Part shown: one piece after another, positions 14,480-24,300 of the stretch | How the letters are laid out: each line of letters starts with the position of its first letter | Numbering within the stretch: the stretch's first letter is position 1 | Assembly: GCA_905202215.1 (NCBI GenBank) | Contig: CAJKRG010000047.1 | Location: 1 to 25,827 of the forward strand | From: an uncultured Porphyromonadaceae bacterium | GTDB taxonomy: Bacteria > Bacteroidota > Bacteroidia > Bacteroidales > Muribaculaceae | DNA: 25,827 nucleotides | Direction of reading: 5' to 3' | Notes under the pieces: generated by a model | Told to the model about the DNA's origin: nothing | The model's input: the letters and a program-made list of their open reading frames with translations, nothing else | The model's database searches: none | Position numbers and translations under genes: made by a program

Positions 14480-15915
14480 CAGTCTTCCTCGATATTCAGT
14501 TGTGCGAACAGTTCCTGGAGTTTCGATACTGCCGAGGCTATGTTGTCGCTCTTTTCCTTGATGTCAGCCATGAGTTCGGCAAGGGTGACATCTTTCATAT
14601 TGTATCCATGACTAATCCATGTAATGTCGAGACTGGTTTTTTCTCGTCCGAGCAGCTCTTCCACATCATATTTGCGCCAACGGCCGTTAGGGTTGGTTTC
14701 GGCATCGAAAGTATCTTTACGGGCGGAAAGATCGGAAGCGTTATAGCAGGCGACGAAATCGTCGAGGTGATGCCGCTGCATGGGGTTTGTTGCGAGCGTA
14801 TGTTTCACGTCGGTGCGGTAGTCGTAGTACCAGGTTTTTTTTGTCGGTTCTCCTTTTGTGAAGAACAGCACATTCGCTTTTACACCGTTGGCATAGAAGA
14901 TACCTGTGGGCAGGCGCAGGATTGTATGCAGATTGAAGTCGGTTAGCAGGCGACGACGGATCGGCTCTCCTGAACCTTCGAAAAGTACATTATCCGGCAA
15001 TACGACAGCGGCACGGCCGCCCTGCCGGAGCATTAACATCATGTGCTGAAGGAAATTGAGCTGATTATTCTTCGTATCTATATAAAAATCAGGGCGGTTG
15101 ATCTCGACCGAGCCAGCAGCTCGTGTGCCGAACGGCGGATTGGCAAGGATTACATCGGGATTGACAGCCGACTCCTTTTCAAGTGAATCCTCACAAACAA
15201 TGGGGCTGCGATCGGTGCCGACACCGTGCAGATACAGGTTCATTGAGGCGAGAGTGACTACAAGCGGAGTGTTGTCGCTTCCGTGAAGGGCCTTGTTGCG
15301 CAGGAAATCGCGCTTGGCTTTATCCTGGCTCTGAGACTTCATATAGTCGTAAGCGGCAAGGAGAAATCCGCCGGTTCCACATGCGGGGTCACAGACTGTC
15401 TCGCCAATCCGAGGCCGTATGCAATCAACCATCGCACGGATCAGAGGACGCGGAGTGAAATATTGACCGGCGCCGCTTTTCTTATCCTGACCGTTCTTTT
15501 CGAGAATTCCTTCGTAAATGGCGCCCTTGACATCGACATCCATCCCCAGCCAGTCCTCTTCGTCGATCATGGTTATGACTTTTTTGAGATATACCGGCTG
15601 TTCGATTTTGTTTACAGCCTTGGTATATATAGTGCCTATGAGGCCTTCTTCATGACTAAGCTTTTTGAGTGTTTCCTCATATTGGTCGAGAAGGTCCATT
15701 CCGTCCAGTTCTCGAAGGGTTTTCCAGCCACAAGCTTGAGGAATTGCTGTATCCTCACCGAAGAGTTCGACATTCTCATCGTCCATCTTCAGAAAAAGAA
15801 GGTATGTGAGCTGTGTGATATAATCGGTGAATCCTACGCCTACTCCGGCGAGGACGGTCGCCATATTCCATACTTTTTTTATAAGAGACTGCTCGGAGGT
15901 TGCGTTCTTTGCCAT
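14479..15915 (-). CDS. hsdM: Type I restriction-modification DNA methyltransferase subunit HsdM
   Basis: A 478-residue N6-adenine methyltransferase that modifies the adenines in the sequence chosen by HsdS, using S-adenosylmethionine. The N-terminal HsdM_N helical domain (about 10-140) includes VGFTDYITQLTYLLFLKM. The Rossmann methylase domain carries the AdoMet motif DPACGTGG at 176-183 and the catalytic motif IV NPPF at 259-262. GAGQYFTPRPLI (148-159) is the usual lead-in to the catalytic domain. The C-terminal part (to IEED) should contact HsdS. The gene starts five bases after the hsdR stop and ends overlapping the hsdS start, so hsdR-hsdM-hsdS is one operon. No truncation or lost motif is seen. 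Confidence 0.97.
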   Translation of the reverse strand: MAKNATSEQSLIKKVWNMATVLAGVGVGFTDYITQLTYLLFLKMDDENVELFGEDTAIPQACGWKTLRELDGMDLLDQYEETLKKLSHEEGLIGTIYTKAVNKIEQPVYLKKVITMIDEEDWLGMDVDVKGAIYEGILEKNGQDKKSGAGQYFTPRPLIRAMVDCIRPRIGETVCDPACGTGGFLLAAYDYMKSQSQDKAKRDFLRNKALHGSDNTPLVVTLASMNLYLHGVGTDRSPIVCEDSLEKESAVNPDVILANPPFGTRAAGSVEINRPDFYIDTKNNQLNFLQHMMLMLRQGGRAAVVLPDNVLFEGSGEPIRRRLLTDFNLHTILRLPTGIFYANGVKANVLFFTKGEPTKKTWYYDYRTDVKHTLATNPMQRHHLDDFVACYNASDLSARKDTFDAETNPNGRWRKYDVEELLGREKTSLDITWISHGYNMKDVTLAELMADIKEKSDNIASAVSKLQELFAQLNIEED

Positions 15916-15920
15916 TTATG

Positions 15921-18626
15921 TTATGCTGCTGTTTTTCTGAAAACAATGAAATTAAAAAGTGAATCGAGAGTGGCATTGGCGTTTTGTTTGCTGCCAAATG
16001 CCTTTATAAGCTGAGCGGCGCGAGTCTTGTCATCTTCTTTTATGTCGTCGATTGAGCACGCCCCGTTAGAAGCAATATAATCGACTACCTGACTGATGAT
16101 TTCGCGCTGGACGGACGAAAGTTCTCGCTGCGTCTGACCCATCCACAGATTGAAATACTGACGTGCTGTGCCTACTACGCTTTCGAGCCGTTCGATCTGG
16201 CGGAAAGCGAAACGGACCAATTGGATGATGTTTGTCAGCGCCTCGCGCTCCGAGCTATTGGCATAACGTCTCACTTTTTCAGACTGAACTACCGCGTATG
16301 AGTTCCACAATGCTCCAGGACGGAAATCGCTGTTGGCCGCTTCCAGTTTTCGCTTCAAATCCTGAAGCATGGTGTATGTAATAGGAGTTCCCTCGTTATT
16401 ATAGATTATGCGCAGTGCCTCAATCTCGTCAGCATGGGCTCGGCAATATTCTTCGAAAGCTTTTGTCGTGGCGCTTGCATCCTCGACAGAAAAGCCTTTC
16501 GATATGAGATTGTCCTCTCCGGGTTGCAGGGTATTGACAAATCCTGCCGCAAGAATAAGAAGCCATTCGCGGGCCTTCGGATTTGTCGAGAGGGGAGATA
16601 CAAGTCCCTTACGTTCGTTATTGGGACGGTTGACGTCTACAAAAGAGGGTAAATCCTGGTTTTCAAGGGCCTGATATATTCTTGCCGCAAGATCGCGCAT
16701 GTCCGAGCCGTGTGTGCGGATTATGAATTCATTCCGTTGTTCCTCGTCGGCCTTGTTGTGAAGTCTCGCCAATACTCCGGCGAGGCGGTTGAGATGCTCG
16801 TCGGGAATATATCCGTGCGATATGTCTTCGAGAAGTTTCTTAAGTGTAATCCTCTGGTCGGGCTCGTTTTCATGAGTCGGAATACCTTTAACACTTCCCG
16901 CCACCCCTACACAGTCGACGAGGTAGAAACAATCCTTTGTGTCGGCATTGGGTGTCACGTTGCGAAGGGCCTCGTCGCCGATTGTCCTTACTCCGCGTCC
17001 TTTCATCTGAATATAAAGAGGAAGAGACGCCACATCGCGCATGAACATGACAACTTCGAGGGGTTTGACATCCGTTCCGGTAGCGACAAGCGTACATGTG
17101 ACGGCAATGCGGAAATCCTTGTCGTTGCAGAAAGCTTTTATAAGCTTGGTGCTGTCTCCGCAGGAATAAGTGATTTTTTGCACGAATTTGTCGTCTTCGC
17201 GACCGAAAACCTCTTTGGCAATCTTGACGATATTAGTGGCGTGAGCCTCATTGAGCGCGAAGATAAGCGTCTTGGGGATGTAGTCCATATTGGGTTCACG
17301 CTCGGTGAACATATCCGTATAGATGCTGTCGCGGAATGTTTCAAGCACAAGTTTTATCTGTGCAGGATTTATTATACTGCGATTAAGTTCCTCCCGTGTG
17401 TATGTCGATGTCTCTTTGTTTTCGATGACCTCGACCGTGCCTGTATATCTTGTTTCTTTTCGGAGTTTATCACCTTTTCTGATTGCTCCACCATTGGTCG
17501 TTGCTTCTGTCTTGATGCTGTAAACACGGTGCCCTATATTGACTCCGTCAAGTATACTCTGTTCAAGGGTATAGTTCACAACGACGTTGTTGTTGAAGAA
17601 CGCAAGCGTTTCCGGTACGGGGGTTGCGGTAAGTCCTATCAGCCGAGCCGTGTCGAAATAATCAAGAACCTTTTTCCAGTTGCCATAAATGGAGCGGTGG
17701 CATTCGTCGATTATTATCATGTCGAAATAATCGTGAGGAAGCTTCGGATTGTCCGGCAATGTCACTTCGGCAGGCCCGTCGGAAGTGGATTCTTCATCGG
17801 AATCGTCTGTGATGGATTCTCCTTTCAAAAAGGCAAAAAGACGCTGAATGGTAGAGATTATTACATTACTGTCCGATGGAATCTCGTTGTTCGTGAGTCG
17901 CGAAACTCCGTAGATTGTGTTGAACGCATCACCATTCTGAGTGAGTCTGAATGTACCGAAGCCGCCTTCGGCCTGTTTGCCGAGGTTGTTGCGGTCGACA
18001 AGGAAAAGTACGCGCTTCATTCCAGCATGGGCAAGCATGCGATATGCCGCCATGCATGCGGTATAGGTTTTTCCGGCACCGGTGGCAAGCACTATGAGAG
18101 CTTTTTTATGGCCGATGCGGAAACTTGCTTCAAGGTTTGTTATGGCTTCATACTGACACTGGCGAAGCCCTTTTTTCGGAACACCCGGAAGCCCGGCAAA
18201 GGGGTCATCAATATCAAGCATTGTGACAATTTTCTTAGGAGAAGGCATTTTGAAAAGAGCCTCATATTGCGAATCCGGTTCACGCATATCGCGGATATAT
18301 AGTTCTTTCCCATTGGATTTCATGACAACAGGAAGCGGATTTGAGAAGGCGGGGTAACATGATGGTACACTTCGCGCATAATCTTCAGCTTGCTCACTTA
18401 CAGATTGGGCCGTGATATCCACTTCTTCGCGTTTTGCCTCAAGAACCCCGACTGCCTTACCGTTGAGAAAAAGAAAATAGTCGGCCTCTTTATTACCTTG
18501 CAGGATGCCTTCGCGAATGGCAACGGCTGTCATACCCGCGGAGTATTCTTCGCGGTTGATTACATCCCATCCGGCATCGGAAAACATCCGATCTATTTTC
18601 TGTCGTGCTTTTTCTTCAGGTGTCAT
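15921..18626 (-). CDS. hsdR: Type I restriction-modification motor and nuclease subunit HsdR
   Basis: A 901-residue subunit that translocates DNA using ATP and cuts it when unmethylated sites are met. The PD-(D/E)xK nuclease domain is N-terminal, with D49 and E63-A-K65 in EADYFLFL...VLEAK. The SF2 helicase motor follows: Walker A ATGAGKT at 181-187, DECH at 307-310, motif III GLTATP, and the second RecA domain with TLVATGTDVKPLEVVMFMRDV and motif VI QMKGRGVRT. The C-terminal third (about 640-890) is helical, like the EcoEI_R_C type. About 900 residues is usual for this subgroup. An acidic Asp/Glu/Ser insert (about 272-286) lies between the helicase motifs. ATG 18626 is the first start after a promoter-like box and an inverted repeat. 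Confidence 0.96.
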   Translation of the reverse strand: MTPEEKARQKIDRMFSDAGWDVINREEYSAGMTAVAIREGILQGNKEADYFLFLNGKAVGVLEAKREEVDITAQSVSEQAEDYARSVPSCYPAFSNPLPVVMKSNGKELYIRDMREPDSQYEALFKMPSPKKIVTMLDIDDPFAGLPGVPKKGLRQCQYEAITNLEASFRIGHKKALIVLATGAGKTYTACMAAYRMLAHAGMKRVLFLVDRNNLGKQAEGGFGTFRLTQNGDAFNTIYGVSRLTNNEIPSDSNVIISTIQRLFAFLKGESITDDSDEESTSDGPAEVTLPDNPKLPHDYFDMIIIDECHRSIYGNWKKVLDYFDTARLIGLTATPVPETLAFFNNNVVVNYTLEQSILDGVNIGHRVYSIKTEATTNGGAIRKGDKLRKETRYTGTVEVIENKETSTYTREELNRSIINPAQIKLVLETFRDSIYTDMFTEREPNMDYIPKTLIFALNEAHATNIVKIAKEVFGREDDKFVQKITYSCGDSTKLIKAFCNDKDFRIAVTCTLVATGTDVKPLEVVMFMRDVASLPLYIQMKGRGVRTIGDEALRNVTPNADTKDCFYLVDCVGVAGSVKGIPTHENEPDQRITLKKLLEDISHGYIPDEHLNRLAGVLARLHNKADEEQRNEFIIRTHGSDMRDLAARIYQALENQDLPSFVDVNRPNNERKGLVSPLSTNPKAREWLLILAAGFVNTLQPGEDNLISKGFSVEDASATTKAFEEYCRAHADEIEALRIIYNNEGTPITYTMLQDLKRKLEAANSDFRPGALWNSYAVVQSEKVRRYANSSEREALTNIIQLVRFAFRQIERLESVVGTARQYFNLWMGQTQRELSSVQREIISQVVDYIASNGACSIDDIKEDDKTRAAQLIKAFGSKQNANATLDSLFNFIVFRKTAA

Positions 18627-18633
18627 TGCTTAT

Positions 18634-18660
18634 CTTCCAATAATCAGATATTATCGGAAG
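18634..18660 (-). promoter_or_regulatory. Inverted repeat in the hsdR leader, possible operator
   Basis: CTTCC-A-ATAAT and ATTAT-C-GGAAG flank a five-base centre (18634-18644 with 18650-18660), ten pairs with one mismatch. It lies between the likely -7 box and the hsdR ATG, near the expected transcription start, so it could bind a repressor or form a leader hairpin. No regulator gene is seen in the window. Confidence 0.4.
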
Positions 18661-18663
18661 TTG

Positions 18664-18671
18664 CAAAGATA
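18664..18671 (-). promoter_or_regulatory. Possible -7 box for the hsdRMS operon
   Basis: Minus-strand TATCTTTG is an exact TAnnTTTG match 37 bases upstream of the hsdR ATG. No TTTG is seen at the -33 spacing. Confidence 0.45.
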
Positions 18672-18722
18672 CTAAATCTTTGACAATGACGATATGAAAA
18701 TTTTCAGGAAATGTAAAAGACT

Positions 18723-18760
18723 GAAGAAATGAAGATTCCTGCTGGAGTCTTCATTTCTTC
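18723..18760 (-). terminator. Strong hairpin downstream of trpB
   Basis: A 17-pair stem (one T-G wobble; outer 13 pairs perfect) with a four-base loop, beginning 17 bases past the trpB stop. The T tract on the minus strand is weak (AGTCTTTTA about five bases past the stem); a richer T stretch follows on the plus strand. It separates trpB from the hsdR promoter. Confidence 0.65.
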
Positions 18761-18776
18761 TATAAAAATTTTGTTT

Positions 18777-20153
18777 TTATTCGGGCTGGAGGGGGGCTAT
18801 TTCGGCGAGGTTGGCGGCGAGGTCTTTGTCGGAGAGGGTGTAGTTCTGGAGGTCGCCGGCGAGGTATTTGTCGTAGGAGGCCATGTCGACGAGTCCGTGG
18901 CCGGAGAGGTTGAATAGTATCGTTTTCTGTTCGCCTGTCTCTTTGCAACGGAGGGCTTCGCGGATAGTGGCGGCGATGGCGTGGCACGATTCGGGAGCGG
19001 GTATTATGCCTTCGGTGCGCGCGAAGAGTGTTCCTGCCTCGAAGCTTTCGAGCTGGTCGATGTCGACGGCCTCCATCATCTTGTCTTTGAGCAGCTGCGA
19101 CACGATGACGCCCGCTCCGTGGTAGCGTAGGCCTCCGGCGTGGATATTTGCGGGGGCGAAGTTGTGTCCGAGGGTGAACATGGGGAGGAGGGGAGTGTAG
19201 CCGGCCTCGTCGCCGAAGTCGTATCTGAACTGGCCGCGGGTGAGTTTGGGGCAGCTGGCGGGTTCGGCGGCGATGAAACGTGTGGATGTCTTGCCCTCTT
19301 CGCCGGCGAGGACATGGCGCATGAAGGGGAAGGCGAGGCCGCCGAAGTTGCTGCCACCTCCGAAGCATGCGATGACGATGTCGGGGTATTCGCCGGCCAT
19401 TTCCATCTGTTTTTCGGCTTCGAGGCCTATTACGGTCTGGTGGAGGGCGACGTGGTTGAGGACGGATCCGAGGCAGTATTTGCAGTTGGGGGTTGTGCGG
19501 GCGAGTTCGACTGCTTCGGATATGGCTGTGCCGAGGGATCCCTGATGGTTGGGATGGGCGGTGAGAATGTCTTTGCCGGCGCGGGTCGACATGGAGGGCG
19601 AGGGTGTGACCTGTGCGCCGAATGTCTGCATTATGCTGCGTCGGTAGGGCTTCTGCTCATAGGAGATCTTCACCTGATATACAGCCGAGTCGATGCCGAA
19701 CATGCTTGCGGCGTAGGCGAGGGAGGCACCCCACTGGCCGGCGCCGGTCTCGGTGGTGATATTGGTGATGCCTTCACGGCGGCAGTAGTAGGCCTGCGGA
19801 ATGGCGGAGTTGAGTTTGTGGGATCCCATCGGCGATACGCTTTCGTTCTTGAAGTAGATGTGGGCCGGTGTGCCGAGGGCTTTTTCGAGTGCGTAGGCGC
19901 GGACGAGGGGCGTGGACCGATAAAACTTGTACATTTCCCTTACGTCATCGGGAATCTGAATCCACGGATCAATTTGATTAAGTTCCTGATCGCAACATTC
20001 TTTAGCGAAAATCGGGTAAAGGTCTTCGGCTTTTAAAGGTTGTTTTGTGGCCGGATGAAGAGGCGGGAGGGGCTTGTTTTTCATATCGGCCTGAATATTG
20101 TACCAGAATCTCGGAATTTCGTCTTCGGCGAGAAAATATCGTTTCTGCTTCAT
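18777..20153 (-). CDS. trpB: Tryptophan synthase beta chain, TrpB2 type
   Basis: A 458-residue PLP enzyme that joins indole and L-serine to give tryptophan. K113 in SPMGSHKLNSA is the Schiff-base lysine, TETGAGQWG binds substrate and GGGSNFGG (265-272) holds the PLP phosphate. The long N-terminus (MKQKRYFLAEDEIPRFWYN), the roughly 60 residues before the core and the 450+ length are typical of TrpB2, not the TrpA-partnered TrpB1 (about 400). No trpA or other trp gene is nearby, which fits TrpB2 working alone or salvaging indole. ATG 20153 was chosen; the frame is open 29 codons upstream, but the promoter at 20238-20268 excludes the GTG at 20240. The leader is about 80 bases; no attenuator-like leader peptide was recognised. 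Confidence 0.95.
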   Translation of the reverse strand: MKQKRYFLAEDEIPRFWYNIQADMKNKPLPPLHPATKQPLKAEDLYPIFAKECCDQELNQIDPWIQIPDDVREMYKFYRSTPLVRAYALEKALGTPAHIYFKNESVSPMGSHKLNSAIPQAYYCRREGITNITTETGAGQWGASLAYAASMFGIDSAVYQVKISYEQKPYRRSIMQTFGAQVTPSPSMSTRAGKDILTAHPNHQGSLGTAISEAVELARTTPNCKYCLGSVLNHVALHQTVIGLEAEKQMEMAGEYPDIVIACFGGGSNFGGLAFPFMRHVLAGEEGKTSTRFIAAEPASCPKLTRGQFRYDFGDEAGYTPLLPMFTLGHNFAPANIHAGGLRYHGAGVIVSQLLKDKMMEAVDIDQLESFEAGTLFARTEGIIPAPESCHAIAATIREALRCKETGEQKTILFNLSGHGLVDMASYDKYLAGDLQNYTLSDKDLAANLAEIAPLQPE

Positions 20154-20237
20154 AATGTGGTGTATTGATGAAAATAGGGTTGCTTTATACGTGGTGAGGC
20201 CGCGGGATGTGTGGCCCGGACGAGACCTTGTCGGGGG

Positions 20238-20268
20238 CAAAATTACACTTTTTTTATTTTATGCCAAA
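20238..20268 (-). promoter_or_regulatory. Promoter of trpB
   Basis: On the minus strand TTTG (20268-20265) is followed by 19 bases and then TAATTTTG (20245-20238), a full match to the Bacteroidetes TTTG-N19-TAnnTTTG consensus. Transcription would begin near 20232, about 80 bases before the ATG. Confidence 0.75.
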
Positions 20269-20317
20269 TAATATGTAAAATAATAATGGGAGAAAGATAA
20301 AAATAAAATCGACAAAT

Positions 20318-20349
20318 GTTGCAAAAGTCGCCGTAAATGTGTATATTTG
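20318..20349 (+). promoter_or_regulatory. Promoter of the exported-protein/RHS pair
   Basis: GTTG (one mismatch to TTTG) at 20318-20321, a 20-base spacer and TATATTTG at 20342-20349 match the Bacteroidetes promoter. Transcription should begin near 20356, which rules out the ATG at 20337 as a start and supports ATG 20370. It is divergent from the trpB promoter. Confidence 0.65.
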
Positions 20350-20369
20350 ACCGCAAAACCAATCGCGCC

Positions 20370-21314
20370 ATGAAAAAGCTCGTGTTTCTGCTTCTGACAG
20401 TTCTCTCTCTTCCGGCCGGCGGTGTCACCAGAGTGCTGACGCCCGTTTCGGCGCCTGATGTCGATATGGCTTCGGGGGCGGTGACTGTTTTTTTCTCGCG
20501 ATTGACGGACAGCGGTGTCGGATCGCTGAAAGTGACTGCGCACGGCGATTCGCTGTCGGTTGAGTCGGACGGACGGCGTCGCGAATGGTTCGCGTGGCGG
20601 GGGGACACGGCGTACTATGCGGGTCAGGAGACGGCGCATACGATCGAGGGCCCGCGAAGGCCTGTGGCTGCGGCCGGTTTTCCGCTTGTGGAGGGCGACT
20701 GTCGCGAAAATGTTTTCATGATTTACGGAACGGAGAACAAGGTGCGCTCTTATGTGCGTCGGGCGGTATATTCGAGCGAGGTCGGGGGACGCGGGGCGAT
20801 CGTTTTACCTGAGGGCGACACTCTGAAAGGCGTGACGGTTGTGCGCGATGTGCTTTCGATGCAGACCGACAGCGTGGGGCATGTGCGCGAGACGATGCGC
20901 TGGTTCCGGCAAGGCGAGCGGCAGCCTGTGGCGGTGTATATTAATGACGGCGAGACAGCCGCGTGCTATGCAGTTGATGTTTATGAACTTCGCAATGAAG
21001 TCCGCGACGTGGAGCACGAGGAAGAGTGCGATGCCGACGAGTTGGCCGCGGCCCTTCGGGACGCCGCTGTCACGACGGGTGCGGGTGCGATAGAGATAGA
21101 GGTGCGTTTTCCGGATATTTCTTCGGGGGCCGTCCTTACGGTAGGCGTGACGGATATTCCGGGACATTGCTATGCGCTTGAGGAGAGGGAGGCCGCTGGT
21201 ATTGTATCGGTACGGATTCCGACCTCCGGCTTCCGCGCGGGCGAATATATAGTCGCGCTGAGCCTCTCGCGCCCGGCCATGACCGAAAAACGCTATATAA
21301 CCGTCGGGCTATGA
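20370..21314 (+). CDS. Exported protein of unknown function, coupled to the RHS-like gene
   Basis: A 314-residue protein not recognised as a named family. ATG 20370 gives the signal peptide MKKLVFLLLTVLSLPAGG; an ATG 11 codons earlier lies within the promoter. There is no lipobox. The mature part is rich in beta-strand-like alternation, with repeated short acidic and Gly segments (MIYGTENKVRSYVRR, IVLPEGDTLKGVTVVRD). The last 60 residues end GFRAGEYIVALSLS...EKRYITVGL, similar in pattern to the beta-sandwich tails of type IX secretion or related C-terminal domains; this is a weak resemblance. Its TGA overlaps the ATG of the RHS-like gene (ATGA), so the two products are made together and a shared envelope role, such as a chaperone or secretion partner, is possible but unproven. 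Confidence 0.8.
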   Translation: MKKLVFLLLTVLSLPAGGVTRVLTPVSAPDVDMASGAVTVFFSRLTDSGVGSLKVTAHGDSLSVESDGRRREWFAWRGDTAYYAGQETAHTIEGPRRPVAAAGFPLVEGDCRENVFMIYGTENKVRSYVRRAVYSSEVGGRGAIVLPEGDTLKGVTVVRDVLSMQTDSVGHVRETMRWFRQGERQPVAVYINDGETAACYAVDVYELRNEVRDVEHEEECDADELAAALRDAAVTTGAGAIEIEVRFPDISSGAVLTVGVTDIPGHCYALEEREAAGIVSVRIPTSGFRAGEYIVALSLSRPAMTEKRYITVGL

Positions 21315-24300
21315 GAATACGTATCGTCATATTTATCCTTTTTTGGACATTGTGTGTTCAGGGGCATGCCTACGAGGTTATTAAACCTGTAGCAGAAGGA
21401 CAATTGCCGGAGGTTCCGTCGATTTCGCATCTCAAAGAGGTGTCGATGCCATCGGCTTCGCTTGCAACAGGAGCGGTCGAATTTGAAGTGCCCATTTACA
21501 CCCTTAAAGCCGAAGACATCTCACTACCGCTTACTCTCCGGTACCGCAGCAATGGTATAAAACTTGGAGACGATTCATATCCGGTGGGATTGGGGTGGTC
21601 GTTGAATCCGGGTTTTAGGATTACACGAACCATCCGCGGACGGGCAGACGAGAAATTCCCTTTTTTCAATGGAAATTTCAAAAAGCCGACATATGAGGAG
21701 CTACTGTCAAGTGTAGCACGATATGACACATATTCAGAACAGAGTGTACACCATACAATAAATCATATTGATTCGGAAAACGATATATTTTATGTGTTTC
21801 TTCCGGAGACTATGCTTACATTAATGTATGTGAACGGTCAATTTATAGGTGTAAATTGCGAGGAGTATAAAATAAGTTCCGATTCAGATCTCAGTGAAAT
21901 TACTGTTGTAAATCCGCTCGGGCATGTCTATAGATTTAAAAATATAGGACAACAAATTGAAATAGATAACAAAAACTATAATATTGAGTGGCTATTATCA
22001 AAAATAGAACTTCCATCAGGTAATAGTGTTGAATTTACATGGGAATTTTATGCTCACTTAAATCCCACGATTACTCGTTATTACAATCATTTCATATATG
22101 GATACTGGAATCATGATACATCTACAGACGATAACGGCACTATGCTTAGCCGGGAGTATAAATCAATATTACATCGGAATCTTACCGCTATCAAATACTT
22201 GGATACAAAAATTGTTTTCGAATACAATTTTAACAATACATTAGAGGATATCAGCGTATATTGGGATACGATAAAAAAGCATTCCATATTTCTAAGCTAT
22301 AAATTTGTTCAGTCCAATTCAAATTGTAAACTTGTATTTCTCAGCGAAATCGAACATTCATCAGACGGAAAGTATTCATTTGAATATTATCCTGATTATT
22401 CATCATATGAAACGGACCGTTGGGGATACTGTAACGGCAGAGACGAATCAGAGCATCATTTACCGGCGATTGAATTCAGAACAGCTCTCACTAAACGTAA
22501 GGACTACAGAATCGGCGGTAAAGATTTCGACATATCCGAGACCCACATGAAGTCTAATCTTCTAAGGGAAGTACGTTATCCGACAGGTGGCAGGGCTGTA
22601 TGGGATTATGAAATACATCAATTCGAACCAATTGAAGAAACCGCTGAATTCAGTTCTTACATAGGCGCTGACAGGCTTGAAAAGGGCGGAGGGTTGCGAG
22701 TACGCTCCATATCGTTGTATAAATCAGCCACTGACACTCAACCGCGAGTTCGCCGATATGCCTACAGCGTCGGCAAATGTATTGCCGCCCCTCTTCTGAG
22801 CACTTTCCTCAGCACATATATGAATGAAATCGTGTATAAATTCACCCCTCTACACCAAGAGAGTATCTATCTTCTGCGTAAAAATGTTGTAGAAATAAAA
22901 AATACGTCCGACTATCTTGAATATCAGGAAGGAGCACTTCCCATATGGTATGAAGAGGTAACAGAATATGAAAATGTCGGGAAAACCGTGTATAAATTCA
23001 AAAATTATGTGCCAGAAAATAGAATCAGACGAAAATTCGGCCGAACACTACCCGACAGTATTTTCTCGATCTTCTCTTCCGGGCCTCAATTGATCGAAAA
23101 AAGTACATATCGCAACGCGAGTATTAATGAGGGCCTGCGCGATTCGTCGACAATCATACCAAGAGTCATAGAACTTGATTATAGAAAGGAAAGTTCCGAA
23201 TATTACGAATATGACACAACAGTGCTTGCTCCCATAGCAAATCTGGCAATAAAAAGGAATCTGGTTCAGACTCAGATGACGACTTATGCACCTGACTTCT
23301 GTCTAAATGATATTTTTTATTTTGATGTTAACCTCAATCAGCTTACAGAGAAAGCGCCTCCTGTGAATACAAATGTTGTACCACCGGGTATAGCCTATGA
23401 ATATATTATAAATAAGTCGCTTATATACGACTATTCCGCCTACGTAGTCGTGCCGATGCGTGAGCGTCTGAAATCGAAGCGTATTGTCGATTACGCCAAT
23501 GGGGAGCTGGCGACTGTCGAGGAATATTCTTATGTGCCCGGCACGGGGTTAATCGACAAAATCACTACGAGCCGTGATGGCGAGGGCGGTACGTTGGCGC
23601 TCGGTTATGTGCCTGCGGGTGAGATTGGGCAAACAATGCGCGAACGGAATATGGTAGGTGTTGTCACATCGAGTATTGCAAGCTTTGACGGTTGTACGTC
23701 TAAAGCCGAATTTGCCATGAATGTCTGGAACGGCAAGATTGTCAAGCCTGAAAATCTTACCCTGAGCCGAGGCTCGACAAGCTATCTTGTGCAGAGCTAC
23801 AATTATGATTCACATGGAAATATTCGCGAAATAAAACGGCCCGACGGATTCTGCACCTCATATCTGTGGGGATATAAAGGTTTCTATCCGGTCTATAAAT
23901 TTTCGGGAATGTCGTTTGAGGAGATTAAACAGATATTCGGTTCAAGGACTGATGGAACGGAAGCTCAGAATCTCAATCTTGATCTTTCGCTGGCAGACTG
24001 TCCGGCTGAATATGCCGAGTATTCGCCTCTTGTCGGTATGAGCGCGTACAGGGATGCCGCGGGAGTCACGACACGATATAAATATGATGCGGCAGGACGT
24101 CTTGCCGAGACTTCGATCGACGGACATGGCGTTGTTGCCACTTACGACTATAATATAGGTGGCGAAAAGCCTAATTATGCGGCAGAAAATATCTGGCTGG
24201 ACAGTCGGAGTTCCAATCGAAACCGTTCGGTCGAGACTTTCGACGGCCTCGGGCGAAGCATATCGCGTGTCAACGCCTATCCGCAGGGTCTTCTGGCCGA

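Noticed and set aside
16710..18302. 530-codon plus-strand frame opposite hsdR
   Set aside because: It lies fully inside a motif-complete hsdR and shows no domain, promoter or partner.
21081..21314. Type IX secretion C-terminal sorting domain on the exported protein
   Set aside because: The tail resembles one only in general beta pattern; no secretion genes are in the window and the match is too weak to annotate.
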